Assembly: GCA_037974335.1 (NCBI GenBank)
Contig: CM075760.1
Coordinates: 35,411,609 to 35,475,608, forward strand
Direction: 5' to 3'
Length of the DNA stretch: 64,000 nucleotides
Source of the DNA: Prionace glauca
Lineage: Eukaryota; Chordata; Chondrichthyes; Carcharhiniformes; Carcharhinidae
The notes under the pieces were generated by a model. The model was not told where the DNA came from. It made no database searches and was given only the letters and a program-made list of their open reading frames with translations. How positions within the stretch are numbered: position 1 is the stretch's first letter; every line of letters starts with the position of its first letter. Shown one piece after another: positions 20,790 to 31,663 of the stretch. Position numbers and translations under genes: made by a program.

Positions 20790-21545
20790 AGTTCTATTCT
20801 GAACCCCTTCACTCTGCCCATCCGTCACCCGCTCTCTGCCCATTTCCCCCAGCTCTTTGCCCTTTCCACTGGCTCTCTGCCTTTCACGGTGGCTCTTTTC
20901 CCCTTTTATCCAGCTCTCTGTATTTCCACCTGGTTCTCTACACTTCCCTCCAGCTCTGTGCCCTCTCCCCCGGTTCTCTGCTCTTTCCCTCAGCCCCTTC
21001 CGCTTTCCCTCAGCTCTCTGTCCCTGCCTCCTCCCCTCTTTCTCCTTTCCCCCGGCTCTCTGACCTTTCCCCCTGACTCTCCTGCCCTTTCCCCTGGGCT
21101 CTCTGCCCTTCCCCTCGGCTCTCTGGCCTTTCTGCTGCCTCCGTGCCCTTTTTCGTGCCTCCCCGCCCTTTTTCCTGGTTCTCTCCCCTTTCCCTGGTCT
21201 TTCTGCCCTTTCCCCCATCTCTCTGCCCTTTCTTTCAGCTCTCTCCCCTTTCACTGGTCTCTCTGCCCTTTCCCCTGCTCCCTGTCCTTTCCCCCCCCCC
21301 TCTCTCTAACCTTTCCCCTGGCTTTCCGCCCTGTTCCCCGCCTCTCTGCCCTTCCCCCAGCTCTCTGCTGTTTCCCCTGGCTCTCTGCCCTCCCCCCACC
21401 CCGGCTCTCTACCATTTTCCTCGCCTCCTGTTCTCCCCTGACTATTTGTCTTTGCCCCTGGCCCCGAGCCCCCAGGGATTCCCTCCAGCTCTCTGCACTC
21501 CCAGGGCAGCTCCCACCTTTGAACACCAAACTGCAGCTTGAGATC
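20790..21545 (-). repeat. Switch-like G-rich AGCT-bearing array in the J-Cmu intron
   Basis: The plus strand is a degenerate tandem array of a roughly 20-bp unit like GGCTCTCTGCCCTTTCCCC. On the IgM coding (minus) strand this is purine- and G-rich (GGGGAAAGGGCAGAGAGCC). I count about nine AGCT sites. It ends about 970 bp 5' of Cmu1, where mammalian S-mu would lie. G-rich non-template strand plus AGCT is the hallmark of AID-targeted switch DNA in tetrapods (established knowledge). Function in this shark locus is inference. The long open purine-strand frame here is a repeat artefact. Confidence 0.6.
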
Positions 21546-21579
21546 TTTCTTCTCTCTCGTTGCAGACCCTCACCACACA

Positions 21580-23475
21580 GATTCAGTGAGTGTGAGTGAG
21601 AGAATGTGAGTGTGTGAGGGTGAGTGATTAAATGAGTGAGAGTGGATGAGTGATGGTGTATGTGTGACGGAAGGTGAGTGGGTGAAGTTCTTTGAGTGAT
21701 GATGAGTGATTGATGGTGAATAAGTGTGGGTGAGGGTGAGAGAGCCTGAGTAAATGAGGGTGTGTGAGAGAGGGTAGGTGAGTGGAGGAGACTGAATGTG
21801 AGTGAAGGTGGTTGGCTGAGTGTAGGTAAGCAAGATTGAAAGTATGAGGGAGTGTGAGTGAAGATGTGTGAAGGTTAGTGGAGGTGGGTGAGTGAAAGTG
21901 AGTGAGATTGAGTGAATGAGGGTGAGGGAGTGAATGTAACTGAGTAAGTGAAGGGTGAGAGTGAGTGAATCAGGGTCTGTTACTAAGGGTGGTGTGTGAG
22001 AGTGTGTGAGGGAGAATGTGGATGGGTGGGAGAGTGAGGGTGAGTGAGTGATGAGGACGAGTGATTGAGGATTTGTGAGTTAGGGTGCGTGATGTTGAGT
22101 GATGATGAGGATGTGAGGGTGTGTGAGTGAATGTAAGTGCGTGAGTCTGAGTGAGTTTGAATGGGTGAGGTGGCGCAAGTGAGAGAGACAGAAAGAGGGT
22201 CATTGAGCTCGAGTTTGTGAGGGTGAGTCTGGTTGATTGAGAGTGGGTAGGTGACTGAGTGAGTGCGAGTGAGAGTGAGTGAGACTGGATGAGTGAAGGT
22301 GGGTAAGTGTGAGAGAATGGGGTGAGTGAGTGAGGGTGAGTGAGACTGAGTGAGACTGGGTGAGTGAGGGTGGATTAGTGGGATGAGTGAGTAAGAGTGA
22401 GTGAGACTGGGTGAGTGAAGGTGGATTCGTAGGATGAGTGAATGAAGGTGAGTATGAATGTTGGTGACTGACTAAGGGTCTAAGTCAGTGAGTGAGGTTT
22501 AGTGAGTGAGGTTGAGTGAGTGATGGTGTATGAGTGTGGGTGGCTGAGTGACAGTGAGTTAATGAGGGCGCGTGAGGGTGAGTGCGTGAGGGTGAGTGCG
22601 TGTGAGTGAGTGAGTGAATGTGGGTGCGTGACTGAGGGTGTGAGAGTGAGTGAATCAGTCAGGGTGTGAGAGTGAGTGAGGCAGGGTGTGTGATTGAGGT
22701 TGAATGAGTGTTTGTGGGTGAGTGAGGATGGATGAGAGTGAGTGAGCGAATATGAGTGAGTGATTGTGAGTGAGTGAGTGAGTGTGTGAGGGTGTGAGGA
22801 TGAGTGAGTCAGGGCGTGTGTTTGAGTGAACGAGTGAGGTTGAATGAGGGTGGCTTGTGTGAGTGTGAATGGCGATGGATGAGAGTGAGTGAGTGAATAT
22901 GAGTGAGTGATAATGAGTGAGTGAGTATGTGAGGGTGAGTGACTCAGGGTGAATCAGGATCAGTGAGTTTCTGAGTTTGAGTGCATGAGTTTGAGTGCTT
23001 GAGGTTGAGTGCATGAGGTTGAGTGCATGAGGTTGAGTGCATGAGGATGAGTGCGTGAGGGCGAGTGCATGAGAGCGAGTGTGTGTGAGGGCGAGTATGT
23101 GAGGGGGAGTGCTTGAGGGCGAGTGCGTGAGGGTGGATGAGTGAGCAAGGGTGAGTGAATGAGGGCGAGTGAGTAATCGTAAATGAGAATGAGTGACTGT
23201 GGGTGAGTGATTGTGGTTGAGTGATTGAGGGTGAGTGAATGAGGGTGAGTGAGTGAGAGTGTGTCAGTGAGGGAAGGTTGGTAACTGAGGGTGAGTGAGT
23301 GAAGTTCTTTGAGTGAGGATGAGAGACTGAGGGTGAGTGAATGAGGTTGAGTGAATCAGAGTGTGTCAGTGAGGGAAGGTGGGTAAGTGAGGGTGAGTGA
23401 GTGAAGTTGTTTGAGTGAGGATGAGAGATTGAGGGTGAGTGAGTCAGTGTGGGTGAGGGTGAGAGAGTCAGTGAG
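21580..23475 (+). repeat. GTGAGTGA-type minisatellite, 1.9 kb
   Basis: An imperfect array of GTGAGTGAGGGTGAGTGA and variants (GAGTGCATGAG, GTGAATGAG). The plus strand is G-rich, so the IgM coding strand is C-rich, opposite in skew to the neighbouring 20.8-21.5 kb array. Confidence 0.9.
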
Positions 23476-24050
23476 CCACCTCCTCCTCTCCCTCTCCATC
23501 GATCTTTCCCCGATTCTCTCCATTGATCAGCTTTCAGTAACAGGGCTGTGTAAAGTCAGGAATCAGTGTAGATCACCGGGCAGCTATTTTAATGTCGGGG
23601 CCTTTCTTTCAGAAACACGGATTAGTGAACAAATAGACAGACTGAGGGAGCTGGAAGGGAAGCTTCCAGCAAAACTAGGGTCACACAGGAATCAAACACC
23701 AAGTTTACACCAGTATTGGGGAGCCAGGCGGACTTAGTCTCAGCCAGATCCCTTCTTATTGATTGTGTCTTTGTGTCCGGTGTAACACATGGAAATCCCT
23801 ACTTCTGACCTCATGTTGGATGGAATGTGTCATTGATGAAGCAATAGAAGATTGTTGGTCCCAGAACAGTCCCCTGCCGAACTCCTGCAGTGATTTCTCA
23901 ACTTAGATGTTTGACCTCCAACAACCATCACCATCTTGTTTTATGCTAAATATGACTCCAAACAGAGAAGAATTTCCCACTGAAACTTATTCACATGAGT
24001 TTTACTCGGGCTCCTCGATCCCACCCTCATTCAAATGTTAGTGGGGGAGG
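23476..24050. other. J-Cmu intron, unassigned
   Basis: Complex sequence between arrays. No exon, RSS or repeat recognised. Confidence 0.35.
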
Positions 24051-24375
24051 GGGAGGGGTTGGCCGAGGCTTCACAGTGATTAACGCTGCTGCCTCACAGT
24101 TCAATTCCCGATATGGGTCATTGTGTATGGAGTTAGTCTGTTCACCCCGTGTCTGCTTGGGTTTCCTTCGGGTGCTCCTGTTTCCTCCCACAGTCCAAAG
24201 AAGTTTGGGTTCAGGGGACTGGCCGTGCTAAATTGCCCCTTAGTTTCAGGAGGTCTAGTTAGAATAAACACATGTGGTTATGGGGATAGGGCTTTGGTGG
24301 GATTCCTGATGATGCAGAGTTGATGGGCTGAATGGCCTCCTTCTGTACTGTAGGACCTTGTGATTCTATTCTATG
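24051..24375 (+). mobile_element. tRNA-derived SINE
   Basis: It is near full length, from GGCTTCACAGTGATTAACGC through CCTCCCACAGTCCAAAGAAG to GAATGGCCTCCTTCTGTACT and GATTCTATTCTATGAT. Same family as 446-735. Confidence 0.85.
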
Positions 24376-24399
24376 ATGTAAATGACAGTCTCTCTGACG

Positions 24400-25250
24400 T
24401 ATGTGAGGTGGAAAGTGTGTGAGAAGGTGTTTGGGTGTGTGTTTGATAGAGAGAGGGGTGAATGTGTGTGTGAACGTACCTGTGTGTGATAGACTGTGTT
24501 TGCACATGTGTGAGACAATGGGCTGCGTTTGCAAGGGGGCAGTGTGCCTATTGGAAAGCAAAATAAACTGTTCATGAGTGTGTGGAAATGTGCATGGGAT
24601 TGCGTGTGAGTGAGAAAGATGTGTGCAATGTGTGTGTGTGATCGAAGCAAAGTGTGTGTGTGTGTGTGTGTGTGTGAGAATGTTTGTGCGAGACTATGCT
24701 TATGTGAGAGACTGTGTCTGTGTATAAGTTAGAGCGTGTGCATAGGTCTATGTTTGTGAGAGAGCTAGTGTGTGAGAGAGCAAGAATGTCCAGGTGTGAG
24801 ATAGTGTGTGCAAGAGAGATAGAAATATGTGTGTGTGTTTGAGAGAGAGAGAGAGAGAGACAGATGTGTGTGCAAGAGGAATTGTGAGAGAGTGTGTGTG
24901 AACAAATGTGAGAACTTGAGCGTGTGTGACAGAGTTTGGGAGAGAGAGTGCGTGTGCGAGAGCGTGAGACTATGCTGATATGTGTGTGTGTCTGCGTGTA
25001 AGAGAGAATGTGTGTGGAGGTGTGTGCGTGTGAGTGTTTTTGTGTACGAGATGTGAGAGACTGATTGAGAGAGCGGGAGTCTGTCTGTATTTGTATTTGA
25101 GACAGAGTATGTAGACCGTGAGGGAAAGAGAATGTGTGTGAGATATCGTATGAGAGAGAAAGTAAGTGTGTGTATGTATGTGTGAGAGAATATGAGCGTC
25201 TGTGTGTGTGTATTTATGTGTGTGAGAGTGTATGATGTGTGTAAGTCTCT
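24400..25250 (+). repeat. TGTG/GAGA low-complexity tract
   Basis: Interspersed (TG)n and (GA)n runs (for example 24652-24676 and 24840-24860) with GTGTGAGAGAGTG motifs. No genes. Confidence 0.85.
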
Positions 25251-25399
25251 ATCTGGCTGATTCAGTCTGGAAAATCACCCGCACTTCACACATACTCACC
25301 CACTCACACAGTAAGTGGGAGTGACAAGCGAGCACAATACGGACTGCGGGGCACGGGTTGGAAAAACATTTAAATATTTCACAAGTCAGTCACAATTAA

Positions 25400-25865
25400 A
25401 TAATTTCCTCTTTCCTCAATGAGAGAAACTTGTAAAACCTCACGGAATCTGACACAATCCAGGGCAAAGCCACCCATAAGATTACCCACCTCCTCATTCA
25501 TCCTATTCACTCTCTCCATCACTAACAAGCAGTGTCAGCAGGGTATGTATTATATACAACATGCACTGCAGCAATTCACCAAGGCTCCATAGAATACACT
25601 GTCCAAACCCGCTGCCTTTACATCCTAACAGGACAAGGGCAGCAGCCACATCTGAAACACTATAACCTGTAAGTTCCCCTTCAAAACACACACCATCCTG
25701 ACCTGAAACAATATCTCAATTCATTCATAATCGCTGGGTCAAAATCCTGGAACTCCCTGCCTAACAGCAGGGCGGATGCCTGCAGCATATGGACTGCAGT
25801 TATTCAAGGATGCTTCATATCAATACTTTGTGAAGGAACAATGAGATTATAAATTCTGGCCCCGC
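25400..25865 (+). mobile_element. 3' end of a second LINE family (family B)
   Basis: Conserved C-terminal wording AAAATCCTGGAACTCCCTGC ('SWNSLP' type), ACTGCAGTTATTCAAGG and an upstream GCACTGCAGCAATTCACCAAGG. Related fragments lie at 35335-35545, 43485-44180 and, antisense, 59830-59945. Decayed. Confidence 0.65.
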
Positions 25866-26269
25866 AAATGTCTCTAAAATGCCTTTAGAAGATTAAAAAT
25901 AATATGCAAGTGAATTTGACCCTTCAACTGTCAAACTGAACAATTCAGGAGCTGCTGTAGTACGGAGCAGAATATAGTAAATCTCACTTTGTATTTGTTC
26001 ATTGAACATTCCCAAGGCCGGTACATCACTGCTTAAAAATCACCCAATTCTCCCTCTAAAGTCTGATGTTTCTGCTTCTCTGATGGACACAATATGCTTC
26101 AGGGACTTAATTTCTGAGACACCGAGTCAAACAGTCACATTTCCCACAGATACAAGTGCATTGAAGAAATAAATCAAATTTCACTTCCTGCAGTACAGGA
26201 GAAGGAATCAAAAGATTTATAACCAGTCAGGGAGATTCCTGGTCCCAACACAGTGACCACACGCCCAGA
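25866..26269. other. J-Cmu intron, AT-rich
   Basis: No recognised element. Confidence 0.35.
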
Positions 26270-26625
26270 AACAGAACAGACACAAACAGTTCAACAGTCG
26301 AGTTCCCAGCAGAAAGATCTGTTCAATCTGTCAATTTCAAACTGTTGGATTCTCATTAATCAATAGTCAAGTTACAACAGAAAATCAATAACCTATTTTA
26401 AATTAAGCGGGTATTCATTTCAGAACTCCTCTCGACTTTTAATTATTTCCCTCTGCCTGTATCACTTCGCGAAAATTGTGTAAAAATGTAATTTCGCTGA
26501 AAATGAGCAAAAATAACAGATTCAGGACAGTTCAATGTCCCTATCAGAGATACAGTGACACAGTAACAGTTCAATGTCCCTAACAGAGATACAGTGACAC
26601 ACTAAGAATTAAACAAACCGGGAAA
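26270..26625. repeat. Intronic tandem duplicate, copy 1
   Basis: The stretch from the CTGTTGGATTCTCATTAATC region through CAGTTCAATGTCCCTAACAG corresponds in order to 27640-27935. It carries the short motif AATGTCCCTA(A/T)CAGAGATACAGTGA twice; copy 2 has it once. Confidence 0.7.
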
Positions 26626-27639
26626 TATTTACATTGAAAATCGTTACCTGATTGGATCTAATTTCTTAATTAAATGTAATCAACAAAATTATCAAGGCAA
26701 AACAATTTATCGAGCCGAGCACAGCTGAGTAAAGAAATGTTTTGTTTTTGAATTCATTTTGATACAATTAAATATTCTCTAAGACTGATGATATTTTGCA
26801 CGCTAGTGCAATATTCAAGGTCTTTTGTTTTGAATTAATCAGCGTTAATATTACATTTTAAGTTATTGTTAATTGTCAGTTAGTTCTCCTGTCAGCTGAT
26901 TTGTTCTCTGTAATAAAATGAGTTTTCAATCATTCAAAACGTGTTTCTGTCCCCAACATTGTTAAATAATTAGATTACAATTAAATCTCAATGTTAAACT
27001 AGAATTTCAAATTACTGAATGGAAACATTCAAACATCTGTCATTCATTTACTTAAATCTAATCACATTGCAATATTTTACTTTTTCACTTTGACTGCAAA
27101 TATCTTATTACAACGAACAAACGAGTTAAAAATGCAGATTTCTGACTTTGTCCAGACTGTAACGGCCTGGCCGTTTGAAATCAATAATACTGCTTCCTAG
27201 ATTTAATAATTTAGGCCACCCATATAACAACTTCATTACTGAACACATTGTTTAATTAAAGAAGACCTGAATTAAACAGTGCAAACACAAAGACGATAAT
27301 TGATTCAAATCCTCTGTAACGCTAAAAACACGATGCAGAATATAAGTCTCAACCTTTTCTTCATTATAATATTTAATAAGAATTAAACATAAGCTTCAGT
27401 TAGTATGAATTCTTCCATTCTGTCATTTATTCTTCCATTCTGTCAATTATTCTGTCTTTAACATTAATGGGAGACATGATGTTATTAAGTGCTGAGCTAA
27501 TATTATTTTTATAGTATTTATAATATCATATTATTTTTATATAAAGTAATCTTTTTGAATTTCAAGCATTTAATTGTCAGTCGGTAGCCAGTTTCTGTTG
27601 ACACTTTACTACAATTCAAACACAATCATTTGAACAATT
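26626..27639. other. J-Cmu intron, AT-rich
   Basis: Very AT-rich with no exon or mobile element recognised. It forms the body of the roughly 1.36-kb period separating the two intronic duplicates. Confidence 0.35.
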
Positions 27640-27935
27640 TTACTTGAGTGTCAGCGAATTCCATCTGTCAGAAAACTGCGTTCAGTCTGTCAAATTTTTA
27701 TAAACCGTTTGATTCTAATTGATCAAAGGTCAAATTACAACAGTGAAAAAATCAATAAACATTTTAAATTAACCTGATGTTCATTTTAAAACTCCCTTTG
27801 CCTTTTAACTATTTCTCCCTGACTGTCTCAAATCACAAAAACTGAGCAATTATTGTTCTGAAAATGAGGACTTCGAATATAACAGATTCAGGGCAGTGTA
27901 ATGTCCCTAACAGAGGTACAGTGAATTGTAATTCA
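27640..27935. repeat. Intronic tandem duplicate, copy 2
   Basis: It matches 26270-26625 in order (GTTTGATTCTAATTGATCAA, AATCAATAAACATTTTAAAT, ACTCCCTTTGCCTTTTAACT, TAACAGATTCAGGGCAGT). Moderately diverged, so it is an old duplication. Confidence 0.7.
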
Positions 27936-28589
27936 TGTTTTATTTTACTATGTAACCATTAGTTAACATGAATAAAATGCCCTAACATATATTTATTGTA
28001 TTTTCCGAAACATTTCTGCTTTATCCCTACAAGAATATTCAAAGGCAATTTTATTTTCATTTAGCCAGAACTGTTCAGTTTCACTGAGCGTAAACAATGC
28101 AAAAACAATTGAGGAACACTAAACAATTTCACAAATTTTGAGATGCGAAAAGTAATTAATTATCTCGGTATCTAACTTAAAAAAATACTTAGAACGGATA
28201 ATCTGGTTCCAATTGCATAGAAAAAAAATTAATAATCGGATACAAAAAATTCCAAAAAGGAAATTATTCTGCAAAACTCGTATTCCAGTAAATGCGAACT
28301 TAATCTGGGATATACCGATTAATGCAAAGTATCTTGTTCAACTGAGCACGGCTGTGAAAACAGCAGGTTATTATTGAAATAGCTTCTGAATTGTCACAAA
28401 ATATTTCCAGTCTGGAAAATGTTCTGGTCATGTTAATTGTGTGAAATACACAACAAAACTATTAAAGGGGATAATTGCTAAATTATTAATATAAAATAAT
28501 CTGTAGTGAATATGGAGTTAAATTACCGAATAATAATACTTTGATTTACATAAATTTTACTATTAAACTTGTTCATGGGAAGTTTGTGA

Positions 28590-29850
28590 TGCAACAATTT
28601 TTAGTGTTTTAACTATTTAAACAACACAGAAATAATGCCACAAAGCCAAACCACTGCACAAATTTTAAACATTCACAGTGACTGCACCACAGAATCTCCT
28701 CAGCAGAAACACAAAACACATCAATGAGGGAATGAATCCGCTTCACAGAAAAACAGATCAATTATCCATTCAACAGAATCAAATGTAACATTGCAAAATA
28801 AATCTCAATATCGAATCTAGCAAACCAGCTGTTAATCAATTATTAAACTAAACAGAAATCTAGAATAATAGCAATAGCATTGCGAGGAGGTAGAATTTGT
28901 CCAACAAATTAGCGTTGAAACTTTATCACATCTTATTCATATTGGGTCATATTTCAAACATATTTAAACATTTGGATGGTAAAAGTTCCAGCCATCAAAT
29001 GCCACCGAGATTAAACATTGCCGATACCCCAAAATCTGAATGCAGTGACAAACTATGTTCTGAACGAGCGGCTTAAGCCGTTATGACTAAAGATTTTAAA
29101 CATACAAACACAATAAACCCTGCTTTATTTCTCCCAGCAGTCATGCATCAAGCAGTTGCGACCCGCAGAATGCTCATATTCAATCACAAAACGTGTAACA
29201 GCTCAGTGTCACTGAGCTCAAACAATGCAGAAATACCAAATTAATTCACAAATTTTACGTATTTAAAGTCACCCAGATACATAATCTCCTCACCAGAAAA
29301 AAAAAACGCATCACTGAGAGACTGAACCCCGCTTCATGCGGAAGCAGCTCAATTCTACAAACACTCTCAACAGAATCAAATATAACATTTACAGAAATGT
29401 TTAATGTAAATTCCAGCCAATTCGCCCATCACCAAACTAATTCATGTTTAGAATAAGCAGAAATTATTGCACAGCAGCACCAGCATTGTGAGTGAGTGGA
29501 ACATTTTCACTGGTTAAATATAGAAATTTTAGATTGTTTTAAATTTTTGGTACAAATTTCAAACACTTGTGCAGTAGATGGTACAAACCGCAGCCACTAG
29601 ATGTCACCGAGATTAAACGCTGCAGAAACGCTGAATTGTATAACAGACATTCGGATTTTAAAGTAACCCAACCACACAATAACCTCAACAGATAAACGCA
29701 AAATCCCGACAATTTGGGATTGAATCCCTCAGCAGCACCTATTGTCCAGAAAGAGCGGAATTCTAAAACCCCTTTGCAGCAGAATCACAGGAAACATTGT
29801 AACAATTCTCAACCGAGAATCCACCAAACTCACATTTATGTTACCACATG
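28590..29850. repeat. Degenerate repeat block, about three copies, 3' of JH
   Basis: A unit of about 500-600 bp recurs around 28.6-29.05, 29.2-29.6 and 29.6-29.85 kb. Shared text includes CACCGAGATTAAAC (29008 and 29607), ACAGAATCAAATGTAACATT (28785, with close variants near 29380 and 29785) and AATCTCCTCA(G/C)CAG. It starts about 70 bp from the JH donor. Function unknown. Confidence 0.65.
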
Positions 29851-29923
29851 GATTATTAGTATAGATAAAAATATAAAACAAAGACACATGTAAACCAATT
29901 CTCAATAAGTGGATGGTTCTTAC

Positions 29924-29971
29924 CTGTCGTCACCGTCACCATGGTCCCTTGTCCCCAGTAGTCGAAGTAGT
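29924..29971 (-). CDS. IGHJ: IgM JH segment
   Basis: Immediately after its RSS the minus strand reads YFDYWGQGTMVTVTT and ends at a donor ACAG|GTAAGA. The WGQG motif forms the conserved J bulge, and VTVTT completes beta strand G. It is 48 nt, unrearranged, and in phase with Cmu1 10.1 kb away. Single J per cluster is normal for shark heavy-chain loci (established knowledge). Confidence 0.97.
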
Positions 29972-30010
29972 CACAGTGTCACATTCCGTAGGCTCTGTCA
30001 TACAATAACC
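29972..30010 (-). other. JH RSS (23-bp spacer)
   Basis: In gene direction: nonamer GGTTATTGT (one change from GGTTTTTGT), 23-bp spacer, heptamer CACTGTG (perfect). Confidence 0.95.
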
Positions 30011-30335
30011 GTCCCTGCACAAAATAGAGACAAATTCACCATTATTTTAAATATTCACAAACCCAAGGAAAAGCAAAATCAATTAAAGTTTATTAAATTA
30101 TAATTGTATTTCTGGATATCATTTGACATTCATAAATGACCCTAAAGTTTTATATTTCACAGAGTTACAGCTGAACATGTTGTTGAAAACACACATCGAT
30201 AATTGAGTAATTATCAAGATTTTCCATGTTTATTCCTGCCATGTGGTCAGTGCTGGACATAAATAATACTGTACTGTGATTACAGTTGGGATTTAAAAGT
30301 GACACTGATCCAGTTTCAGTCAATCAGTGCTGAGG

Positions 30336-30363
30336 GGTTTTTGTATTGACAGTAACTGCTGTG
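30336..30363 (-). other. D2 3' RSS (12-bp spacer)
   Basis: In gene direction: heptamer CACAGCA (last two bases off consensus), 12-bp spacer, nonamer ACAAAAACC (perfect). It pairs with the 23-RSS of JH. Confidence 0.93.
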
Positions 30364-30376
30364 CCATCCCAGTTAT
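30364..30376 (-). CDS. IgM D2 segment
   Basis: A 13-nt coding core ATAACTGGGATGG between two 12-spacer RSSs. It reads ITGM-, NWD- or -LG- in different frames, with a short Trp/Gly-rich core as in other shark D segments. It lies 392 bp from JH and 375 bp from D1. The 12/12 arrangement lets it join D1 (22) upstream and JH (23) downstream. Confidence 0.93.
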
Positions 30377-30404
30377 CACAGTGAGACACAGCATGACAAA
30401 TACT
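30377..30404 (-). other. D2 5' RSS (12-bp spacer)
   Basis: In gene direction: nonamer AGTATTTGT, 12-bp spacer, heptamer CACTGTG (perfect). Confidence 0.93.
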
Positions 30405-30713
30405 GAGGCGGACTGTTAACTATAAAATACAGACAGTTAATTTCACTGCTATTTCAAAAGCCTGTTTCCAGCTCGTTAAGGGTGAGTCAGTGAGATATTT
30501 CAATTTTTACTGGTCATGATATTAATAAAAGGGGTTAGAAACTTTTACACTCTCTGTGTACATTCAGCGTGTAAATCAATAACAATAAAATTGAAGCATT
30601 TTACATCCTAAAAAGAAACAAAGCTGTTACTCAGTATTATTTTGTTGAACCCTCATTTACTTTGGCATTCGGCAATGGCATTGGTCACAAATTTAAGCAA
30701 CGTCCTTTTCTGA

Positions 30714-30751
30714 GGTTTTTGTATGAGGATGGCGCTTTTCTCAGCACGGTG
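30714..30751 (-). other. D1 3' RSS (22-bp spacer)
   Basis: In gene direction: heptamer CACCGTG, 22-bp spacer, nonamer ACAAAAACC (perfect). The spacer is one base shorter than canonical 23. Confidence 0.92.
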
Positions 30752-30766
30752 ACTCCCATAGTATAT
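30752..30766 (-). CDS. IgM D1 segment
   Basis: A 15-nt core ATATACTATGGGAGT with a 12-spacer RSS on the V side and a 22-spacer RSS on the D2 side. One frame reads IYYGS, a Tyr/Gly core usual for heavy-chain CDR3. It lies 414 bp from VH. Confidence 0.94.
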
Positions 30767-30794
30767 CACAGTGACACACACCCATACAAAAACT
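30767..30794 (-). other. D1 5' RSS (12-bp spacer)
   Basis: In gene direction: nonamer AGTTTTTGT, 12-bp spacer, heptamer CACTGTG (perfect). It pairs with the VH 23-RSS. Confidence 0.94.
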
Positions 30795-31141
30795 GCACTC
30801 ACTCTGTTCAGTACTGCTGTTCAATATTCACTTTAGAAGGACCATTAATTTCGCTCTAATGTAAAATGTAGGCAAATGTTTATACAACACAATCTATCAG
30901 AAATATTAACAAGAGTAATATATCGTATGTGGTACTTGCTGAAACTACAATGAAAATAAAGTCAGTGAAAAGCTCACCAGTTGTGTCGGTGAGTTTGGGA
31001 AGATTTACTGTTAAATGCTTTCTGCGTTACTTTTTTTTAAACACGATTATCGTTTGTTTCTGACCACCCTCGATCATATTGCATTTAAAACAGATACTGA
31101 CCTTCAGGTTATGATGGAAGTTGCGGAACCCCCTCCCGGGC

Positions 31142-31180
31142 TGTTCTTGTCCGGGTGAAGCCCTGGATCCTCTCGCTGTG
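31142..31180 (-). other. VH RSS (23-bp spacer)
   Basis: In gene direction: heptamer CACAGCG (one change from CACAGTG), 23-bp spacer, nonamer ACAAGAACA. It follows directly after the YYCARD codons, so the V is unrearranged germline. Confidence 0.95.
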
Positions 31181-31495
31181 GTCTCTGGCACAGTAATAGA
31201 TGGCCGTGTCTTCAATCCTTAGGCTCCTCATGTCCAAAGAGAAGATGTTGTTTGAAGTGTCTTTGGACGCAGTAAATCGACCCTGAATTGACGGCGCGTA
31301 GTCGTTGCTGCCGGAGCTATAGTAGCTAACCAGCCACTCCAGGCCCTGTCCGGGAACCTGCCGGATCCAACCCATGACGTAGCTGCCAAGATTGAACCCG
31401 CTGGTTTTACAGGTCAGTTTCAGGGAGCCTCCGGGACGCCCGGTCTCTGCCTCTGGCTGGGTCAACACAACATCCGACTGGACACCTGTAAAAAT
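31181..31495 (-). CDS. IGHV: IgM VH exon 2
   Basis: The acceptor CTATTTTTACAG opens the exon, 122 bp after the leader. It reads GVQS then mature [16 protein letters not shown]... First Cys is in [12 protein letters not shown]1 about GFNLGSYV, core Trp in [17 protein letters not shown]2 about [10 protein letters not shown]3 contains [12 protein letters not shown] and [11 protein letters not shown]. All invariant residues are present and there is no stop, so it looks functional. The V region binds antigen after V-D1-D2-J joining. Confidence 0.97.
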
Positions 31496-31617
31496 AGATC
31501 AAAAACACCAGGGATTAATCTTAGTGAAATGATTGCTGACTCTGGAACATTCCAGAGAGAGACTAACACTGAGACAGTAACAGTGAGAGACTTGAACAAT
31601 AATAAAAAAATACTCAC

Positions 31618-31663
31618 CAGATAAGAAAGTCAGCAACAAACTGAGAGAAATGGCCGACCTCAT
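31618..31663 (-). CDS. IGHV: IgM VH leader exon
   Basis: ATG at 31663-31661 opens MRSAISLSLLLTFLS plus a split Gly codon, ending at donor TCTG|GTGAGT. It is a classic short hydrophobic signal peptide, cleaved around VQS|DVV at the start of exon 2. The start is the only ATG between the TATA-like box and the hydrophobic run. Confidence 0.95.

Noticed and set aside
20709-21599. 181-codon minus (KGERAERKGRE-like) and 236-codon plus frames
   Set aside because: Artefacts of the purine/pyrimidine tandem array inside the J-Cmu intron.
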